From DALYJJ01 sp031969915 (GTDB taxonomy: Bacteria; Acidobacteriota; Terriglobia; Bryobacterales; Bryobacteraceae): a stretch of 11,500 bases of DNA. Position numbers and translations under genes: made by a program. The stretch lies in contig DALYJJ010000172.1 in NCBI GenBank assembly GCA_031969915.1, positions 1 to 11,500 of the forward strand, given 5' to 3'. Numbering within the stretch: position 1 is the stretch's first letter; each line of letters begins with the position of its first letter. Under the pieces are notes generated by a model. The model had not been told where the DNA came from. It did not search any database and was given only the letters and a program-made list of their open reading frames with translations. This document shows positions 6,188 through 11,500 of the stretch, in pieces.

Positions 6188-9100
6188 ATGGGTCGTATAT
6201 TCTTTCGATTCGCCGCCTTGGCCGGCGTTTTGGTTTCAGTCTTTCTCGCGCCCGCCCAGGTCATCACAACGGGCGACCTGCGCGGCGTAGTGGAAGACAC
6301 CAGCGGTGCGACGATTCCGAACGCCAAGCTGGTGCTCGCCGACCAGTCCACCCAGGTGGCCCGGAGCGGCGTTTCCGACGCGCAGGGAGCGTTCACCTTC
6401 TTCCGGCTACAGCCGGGCTCATACCAGTTGACGGCGTCGGCGGACGGCTTCCAGACCACGGTCTATTCGAATATCACTGTGGGCACCGCGCGCACGGTCG
6501 ACGTGGTGGTCAAGCTCAACGTCGGTGCGATCAGCGAGCGGGTAGAGGTCACCGACACGGCGATCGCGCTCGAAACAAGTTCGAACACCATCGCCACCAC
6601 CGTGTCGAACGACCTGGTGCAGAAGCTGCCCCTCGCCGGGCGAGACGTGCTGGGCTTTGCATTGCTGATGGCCGGCGCGCAGCGCGGCTCGAGCGACCGC
6701 AGCAGCACCTTCAACGGGCTGCCGAACGCCTCGTTGAACATCACGCTCGACGGCGTGAACAACAACTCGCAACGTTTCCGCAGCGGCGGCACCTCGAACT
6801 TCGTGTTCGCTCCGTTGCGCCTCGGGGCGATTGAGGAAGTCACCGTTTCCACCACCGGCATGGGCGCGGACGCCGGCGGCCAGGGCGCCATGCAGATGCG
6901 CTTCGTCACCAAGCGCGGCACCAACGAGTGGCGCGGCAGCCTCTTCTGGCAGTTCCGCAACGACTGGCTGAACGCGAACAACTGGTTCAACAACGCCCGC
7001 GGCATCCGCCGCCCGATCCTCCGCCAGAACGAATACGGAGGCAACTTCGGCGGCCCCATTCTGAAAAACAAGTTGTTCTTCTTTCTGAACGTCGAAGAGC
7101 TTCGCGTACCCAACCAGGCGCCGTTCCTGAATACCGTCCTCAACGCTTCGGCGCGCGAGGGCAATTTCTCCTACGTGGGCACCGACGGCGTCCAGCGTAC
7201 CGTGAACCTCCTCAACATCGCCCGCCAGAACGGCTTCCCCGCCACCGTCGATTCCACCGTGAACGGCATCCTTCGCCGCATGGCGGCGTCCGAATCCGCC
7301 GGTTTGCTGGTGCCGGTCGATCTCAACCGCAACAGCTTGAATTGGAACCAGGCAGGCGCGACGCTGGAGCGATTCCCCACGGCACGGCTCGACTATCAGC
7401 TCAACAACGCGATTTCACTGTTCGGCTCTTGGAACTTGCGCTGGCGGGACATCAAAGGTACGCGCCCGTGGCCGTCCGACGACTTCGCCGAACAGTCCCG
7501 ATTCCGCTCCACTTACTATGTGGCCTCCCTCGGTGTGGGCTGGACACCGCGCGCCACGTTGTTCAACGAGTTCCGCTTCGGCATCCAAAGCAACGTTGAG
7601 CTGTTCAACGTCGGCGAAGATCTGGGCCAGTTCAACCTGGGAGGCACGCTACGCCGGGTCAACTTCCCGCTGGGTGTTCCGCCGATCATCCGCAACAACG
7701 CGCCCATCCCGCGCAACAACCCGGTGTGGAACTTCTACGACACGGTGAACTGGGTGAAGGGCAAGCACACGTTCACGTTCGGGGGCACCTACCGGAAGAC
7801 CACCATGTGGGAATCCATTTACGGCGGCGCGGGCATCCCGAACTACAACCTGGGCGTGGTTTCCGCCGACCCCGTCGCCGCGATCTTCAGCGCCACGGCG
7901 CTGCCCGCCATTCGCGCCGTGGAATTGCAGGACGCCTGGAATCTGTACGGGATGTTGACCGGCCGGCTGACTGCGATTTCCACGAACCGCGCTGTTGACG
8001 AGAACTCGCTGCAATACCAGGATCTGGCCCCGAACGTCGGCCGCGAAGCGCAAACTAACTGGGGACTGTATGTGCAGGACTCCTGGCGCCTGCACCACAC
8101 CTTCACCCTGAACTACGGCCTGCGCTGGGAGTTCTCCGGCGCCGTCACCAACACCAACGGCACCTACACCAGCCCCACGTTCGAGCATCTGCTCGGCCCG
8201 TCTACGGGCCTGTTCCAACCGGGCGTCTTGAACGGCGTGGCGAATCCGCAGATCTTCCTGCGTCCGGACACCTACCGTCGCGACTACAATAACCCCGCGC
8301 CCAACGTGGGCTTCGCCTGGAACCCGCATTTCGACAAAGGCCCGCTGGCGCGCCTGTTCGGCAAGGACCGCAAGACCGTCCTTCGCGGCAGCTTCGGGAT
8401 CAACTACTACGACGAAGGATTGCTGGCCACGCAAACCTACGCCGCCGGCAATCCGGGCCGCACACAGAACCTGTTCCTGAATCCGGGCGACCCCGGCTTC
8501 GCTCCGGGCGCGCTCAGCCTGAGCGGCTCGATTCCTGCGCTACGCACGTTCCCCGCCGCCTTCAGCCCGCCCTTCCCACAGAGCGACTACACGTTCTCCG
8601 GAACGGCCATGCAAACGGTTGATCCGAACCTGAAGTCGCCCTACGTCGTCAACTGGAGCTTCGGCATCCAGCGTGAGATCGGCAGGAAGACGGTCGTCGA
8701 AGCTCGCTATGTCGGCAATCGCGGCGTGCGCATCTGGCGCGCTTTCAACTTGAACGAGGTGAACACCGTCGAGAACGGGTTCGTTCGAGAATTCCAGAAC
8801 GCGCAGAACAACCTGGCGATCAATCGCAATGCGGGCGTGAACAGCTTTGAAAACCGCGGCCTCCCAGGCCAGGTCCCGCTACCCATCTTCCAGGCGGCCT
8901 TCGGAGCGCTGGGCAACCAGCCTGCGGTCGCTGCGGCGCAGGGCTTCGCCAACGGGACGTTCATCAACAACCTGACGCTGGGCACCGCCGGCGCCACCGC
9001 CAACGCGATCGCCGGCTCGCCGATCTATCTTTGCCGGATGGTGGGCAGCGCACTGCGGGGGTGTGCGGATCGCGGCTTCACCGCGGGAGGCGCCTACCCG

Positions 9101-9949
9101 ATCAACTTCTTCCAGCCGAATCCCGTTGCTGCCGGTGCGGCCGCGAACATCGTGCAGGACAACGCGTTCTCCACGTACAACGCACTCCAGGTGGAACTGC
9201 GGCGTTCCTTCAGCCGCGGCTTCACCATGACCGCGAACTACACCTGGTCGAAGACGCTCACGGATCTGTTCGCCGAGCAGCAGGCCTCGTTTCGCAACTT
9301 CACCACCCTGCGGAACCGCGCCTACGATAAGGGCCCCTCGGTCTTCGACCTCCGCCACGCCCTCCAGGCCTACGCCACCTACGATCTGCCGTTTGGCACT
9401 GGGAAGGCCATCAGCGCAGGCCGGGCGCTGAACCATGTCATCGGCGGCTGGACGCTCTCCACGATCCTCCGCATGACCTCGGGCCGCCCGTTCCAACTGA
9501 TCAGCGGGCGGCAGACCCTCAACCAGCAGGACGGCCGCGTTGTGCTCAAGGGCGGCATCACCACCGCACAACTGCAGGAAGCGGTGAACGTGCGCCCCGG
9601 CCCGAATCGCAATATCATCGCGTTCGATTCGCGTTTCATCGGGGCCGACGGCCGCGCGAACCTCGAGTTCCTGGACAGTCCAACGACGCCCGGCCAGATC
9701 GGCTCCAACATCTTCCTTTACGGACCGGCGTTCTTCCAGAACGACCTCGGACTGCTGAAGCAGATCACCTTCACCGAGCGCATCAATGCCTCGCTCGAAG
9801 TGCTGGCCATCAACGCCTTGAATCATCCGGTGTTCAGCCTCGGCGGCCAGGGCGTGGGCCTCGATGTCAACTCCACCACGTTCGGACAGACCACCACCAT
9901 GGCCATTAACCCGCGTAACGTGCAACTTCGCCTGTTGATTCGATTCTGA
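6188..9949 (+). CDS. Oar-like TonB-dependent receptor with carboxypeptidase regulatory-like domain
   Basis: A 1253-residue outer-membrane protein. Order: Sec signal (about 1-23, hydrophobic core ALAGVLVSVFLAPA), a carboxypeptidase-regulatory-like Ig fold (about 29-110, beginning GDLRGVVEDTSGA and containing GVSDAQGAFTFFRLQPGSY), a plug-like region (about 120-230, with KLPLAGRD and LDGVNNN), then a large beta-barrel. Hallmarks of the acidobacterial Oar-like group are FGGPILKNKLFFF (287-299), a YVGNRG motif, NYTWSKTL, YDLPFGTGK, and a C-terminal strand ending in Phe for BAM recognition. The expected role is binding and energised import of a large or oligomeric nutrient; neighbouring peptidases suggest peptides. 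I could not find a convincing TonB box, so TonB dependence is by family. Two cysteines, 949 and 959, fall in the same late barrel region. The stop overlaps the next start as TGATG, so the downstream gene is probably translationally coupled. Confidence 0.93.
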   Translation: MGRIFFRFAALAGVLVSVFLAPAQVITTGDLRGVVEDTSGATIPNAKLVLADQSTQVARSGVSDAQGAFTFFRLQPGSYQLTASADGFQTTVYSNITVGTARTVDVVVKLNVGAISERVEVTDTAIALETSSNTIATTVSNDLVQKLPLAGRDVLGFALLMAGAQRGSSDRSSTFNGLPNASLNITLDGVNNNSQRFRSGGTSNFVFAPLRLGAIEEVTVSTTGMGADAGGQGAMQMRFVTKRGTNEWRGSLFWQFRNDWLNANNWFNNARGIRRPILRQNEYGGNFGGPILKNKLFFFLNVEELRVPNQAPFLNTVLNASAREGNFSYVGTDGVQRTVNLLNIARQNGFPATVDSTVNGILRRMAASESAGLLVPVDLNRNSLNWNQAGATLERFPTARLDYQLNNAISLFGSWNLRWRDIKGTRPWPSDDFAEQSRFRSTYYVASLGVGWTPRATLFNEFRFGIQSNVELFNVGEDLGQFNLGGTLRRVNFPLGVPPIIRNNAPIPRNNPVWNFYDTVNWVKGKHTFTFGGTYRKTTMWESIYGGAGIPNYNLGVVSADPVAAIFSATALPAIRAVELQDAWNLYGMLTGRLTAISTNRAVDENSLQYQDLAPNVGREAQTNWGLYVQDSWRLHHTFTLNYGLRWEFSGAVTNTNGTYTSPTFEHLLGPSTGLFQPGVLNGVANPQIFLRPDTYRRDYNNPAPNVGFAWNPHFDKGPLARLFGKDRKTVLRGSFGINYYDEGLLATQTYAAGNPGRTQNLFLNPGDPGFAPGALSLSGSIPALRTFPAAFSPPFPQSDYTFSGTAMQTVDPNLKSPYVVNWSFGIQREIGRKTVVEARYVGNRGVRIWRAFNLNEVNTVENGFVREFQNAQNNLAINRNAGVNSFENRGLPGQVPLPIFQAAFGALGNQPAVAAAQGFANGTFINNLTLGTAGATANAIAGSPIYLCRMVGSALRGCADRGFTAGGAYPINFFQPNPVAAGAAANIVQDNAFSTYNALQVELRRSFSRGFTMTANYTWSKTLTDLFAEQQASFRNFTTLRNRAYDKGPSVFDLRHALQAYATYDLPFGTGKAISAGRALNHVIGGWTLSTILRMTSGRPFQLISGRQTLNQQDGRVVLKGGITTAQLQEAVNVRPGPNRNIIAFDSRFIGADGRANLEFLDSPTTPGQIGSNIFLYGPAFFQNDLGLLKQITFTERINASLEVLAINALNHPVFSLGGQGVGLDVNSTTFGQTTTMAINPRNVQLRLLIRF

Positions 9950-10776
9950 TGCGCACGCTCGCCACGCTGGTCCTGCTCTCGGCCGCCGCCTCCGCGCAGG
10001 ACCAGCCTCTCCTCACCGATTACGTCAAGGCGTCCATCTCGGTTCCGCCGGCGCCGCTGGGCTACGACGCGTTCTACAAGAAGTACACCGACGCGCTCGG
10101 CATTCCCATCGTCGCCTCTGACAGGCCCCCGGACATGGCGCTCCTGGTGGCGCGTGACATCGTCAACCAGATGCTCTCAAAGCGCTCCGATCTGCGCGCC
10201 GCGCTCATCGCCAGGAAGTGGCGCATCGTCGTTATGGCCCAGTCGGAGATGACCACCGACGTGCCCGAGCACCGCAACCTTAAGAAGCCGGCCAATATCC
10301 AGAACAGCCAGACCGACAAGGAGTATTGGGACGGCCGGGCCCGCGGCCTCGGCGGCAACCCCACCTCGTGCGCCGAAGAGAACCTGCTCGGCTATCCGGG
10401 CACCCGCTACTATGGCGAGAATATCCTGGTGCACGAGTTTGCTCATGCCATACTCAACGGCGGCGTCCGGCAAGCGGAGCCCGAGCTATACAAGGAAGTC
10501 GTTGCCGCCTATGAAGCGGCCATGAAGGATGGGAAGTACAAAGGCCACTACGCCTCCACGAATCCGAACGAGTACTGGGCCGAAGGCACGCAGTGGTGGT
10601 TCTTCTCGAACTACGCGCACACCTTCGGCGAAACCCGCGTCAGTTCGCCCGAAGACCTCCGCGCGTACGACCCCGTGTTGTTCAACCTGCTGGCTCGCGT
10701 CTATCCGGATCACCGCATTCCCATGGATATCTATCACGCTAAGGAAATCCCGCCGCGACGGAGGCCGGCCCAGTGA
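9949..10776 (+). CDS. Secreted HEFAH zinc metallopeptidase (zincin) of unassigned family
   Basis: A 275-residue protein with a short Sec signal (MRTLATLVLLSAAASAQ, cut near residue 16). The zinc motif HEFAH is at 162-166 (His162, Glu163, His166) within ENILVHEFAHAIL. A downstream glutamate in NPNEYWAEG (205-213; Glu208 or Glu212) is placed like the third ligand of gluzincins, about 42-46 residues after the first histidine. The closing part, SPEDLRAYDPVLFNLL, resembles the tail that follows the EY/FWAE helix in several extracellular and MtfA-like zincins. I can place it in the zincin fold but not in a named family. The substrate is unknown; export to the periplasm or beyond, and coupling to the receptor by TGATG, suggest it trims or releases the receptor's ligand. 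No own ribosome site is visible. It overlaps the next gene by 4 bp (GTGA). Catalysis is inferred from the motif only. Confidence 0.85.
   Translation: MRTLATLVLLSAAASAQDQPLLTDYVKASISVPPAPLGYDAFYKKYTDALGIPIVASDRPPDMALLVARDIVNQMLSKRSDLRAALIARKWRIVVMAQSEMTTDVPEHRNLKKPANIQNSQTDKEYWDGRARGLGGNPTSCAEENLLGYPGTRYYGENILVHEFAHAILNGGVRQAEPELYKEVVAAYEAAMKDGKYKGHYASTNPNEYWAEGTQWWFFSNYAHTFGETRVSSPEDLRAYDPVLFNLLARVYPDHRIPMDIYHAKEIPPRRRPAQ
10760..10764 (+). promoter_or_regulatory. Ribosome binding site for the M24 peptidase gene
   Basis: GGAGG lies 8 nt before the GTG at 10773, inside the end of the zincin gene. It supports this GTG, which also yields the twin-arginine leader, over later in-frame ATG codons. 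Confidence 0.65.
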
Positions 10777-11500
10777 CGCGCCGCACTTTGCTCTCCGCTC
10801 CCGCCCTCGCCGCCGCCGCGGCGGCTCAGGTCCCCGAGTCCGTGCGGCGCCTGAGGCCCATGACCGCGGGCGTCGCGCCCATCCAGGAATCCGAGCGCCT
10901 CGCGCGCCTCGACAAAGCGCGCCGCCTCATGGCCGCCGCCAAGATCGACGCCGTTTTCATGGAGCCCGGCCCCTCCATGCAGTATTTCACCGGCGTCCGC
11001 TGGGGCCGCAGTGAGCGCACCTTCGGCTTCGTTCTCCCGGCCAAGGGCGAACCCGCCTGGATCGTCCCCGGCTTTGAAGAAATGCGCGCCCGCGAGCTGG
11101 TCCGCTTCAGCAAGGACATCCGTACGTGGGAAGAAGACGAGAGCCCCTTCCGCCGGATTGTCGAAGTCCTTCGTGACCGCGGCATCCGCACCGGCCGCGT
11201 GGGTATCGAGGAGAGCGTCCGCTTCTTCCTCTTCGACGGCATCCGCCGCGAATCCACGGGTCTCGAGTTCACCTCGGCTGACCCGGTCACCGCCGGCTGC
11301 CGCATGCATAAGTCCGCCACGGAACTCGCGCTCATGCAGCGGGCGAACGATATCGCCGTCGAAGCCTTCAAGGCCACCTTCGCCAACCTGCGCGAGGGCA
11401 TGACGCAGTACGACATTGCCGGTACTGCCGAAGCCGCCTTCCAGACCCTCGGCGCGCGCGGCGGCGTCACCGTCCCCATCGGCCCGTACACCGCCTTCCC
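10773..11500 (+). CDS. M24-family peptidase (Xaa-Pro dipeptidase/aminopeptidase type) with Tat-like leader, 3' part cut by window edge
   Basis: 242 codons are open from GTG 10773 to the window edge. The protein begins MTRRTLLSAPALAAAAAAQ: Arg3-Arg4 followed by Thr-Leu-Leu and an Ala-rich core is a good twin-arginine leader, cut near residue 18. Next comes a creatinase-N/prolidase-type domain (about 40-165; QYFTGVRWG, then a VGIEES strand). A linker reading CRMHKSATELALMQRAND leads into the first helices of the pita-bread catalytic domain (REGMTQYDIA, VPIGPYTAF). The five metal ligands (Asp, Asp, His, Glu, Glu) lie beyond the edge, so catalytic competence cannot be checked. The family removes residues next to proline or splits Xaa-Pro dipeptides; creatinase-like relatives are an alternative. 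Export of a folded, metal-loaded enzyme through Tat would put it in the periplasm beside the zincin and the M28 enzyme. It overlaps the zincin stop as GTGA. Confidence 0.88.
   Translation, partial: MTRRTLLSAPALAAAAAAQVPESVRRLRPMTAGVAPIQESERLARLDKARRLMAAAKIDAVFMEPGPSMQYFTGVRWGRSERTFGFVLPAKGEPAWIVPGFEEMRARELVRFSKDIRTWEEDESPFRRIVEVLRDRGIRTGRVGIEESVRFFLFDGIRRESTGLEFTSADPVTAGCRMHKSATELALMQRANDIAVEAFKATFANLREGMTQYDIAGTAEAAFQTLGARGGVTVPIGPYTAF

Noticed and set aside
8879..9925. 348-codon leftward open frame antisense to the receptor
   Set aside because: No domain signature, and the opposite strand encodes conserved barrel motifs throughout.
1..11500. CRISPR array, tRNA, rRNA, insertion sequence or phage gene
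   Set aside because: No spaced direct repeats, tRNA-like cloverleaf, transposase motif or terminal inverted repeats were seen; the window is filled with ordinary coding genes.

Overview
The window is high-GC bacterial DNA with genes packed almost edge to edge. The best clue to the organism is the 1253-residue outer-membrane receptor with an N-terminal carboxypeptidase-regulatory-like domain and Oar-type signatures (GGPILKNKLFFF, NYTWSKTL, YVGNRG). Large families of such receptors are typical of Acidobacteriota, especially Solibacter/Bryobacter-like lineages. The assignment is an inference from protein style, not a marker-gene result.

Left part (1-4680): two divergent transcription units leave a 32-bp gap. 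Leftward run tesA, a GDSL/SGNH esterase made here as a lipoprotein, and a PLP-dependent threonine/serine dehydratase that overlaps it by 4 bp and runs off the left edge. Rightward run ybbA (ABC ATPase) and ybbP (10-TM FtsX/MacB-type permease), also overlapping by 4 bp. The tesA / ybbA-ybbP arrangement is the same as in Escherichia coli, so this looks like a conserved lipid-handling module in which the ABC transporter works with the esterase in the cell envelope.

Right part (4687-11500): a leftward gene for a secreted M28 metallopeptidase (carboxypeptidase Q-like) converges on ybbP with 6 bp between the stop codons. Across a 142-bp control region it diverges from a rightward operon of overlapping genes: the TonB-dependent-type receptor, a secreted HEFAH zinc metallopeptidase of no family I can name, and the N-terminal two thirds or so of an M24 (Xaa-Pro peptidase-type) enzyme with a twin-arginine-like leader. 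A strong sigma-70-type promoter (TTGACA-18 bp-TACAAT) precedes the receptor, followed by two near-identical small inverted repeats, the second touching the Shine-Dalgarno sequence. Together these genes suggest an envelope peptide capture and degradation locus: receptor for uptake, and three different exported peptidases to process the substrate.

I see no tRNA or rRNA gene, CRISPR array, insertion sequence or phage gene. No stretch over 300 bases lacks a gene; the longest non-coding stretch is the 142-bp control region at 6046-6187.
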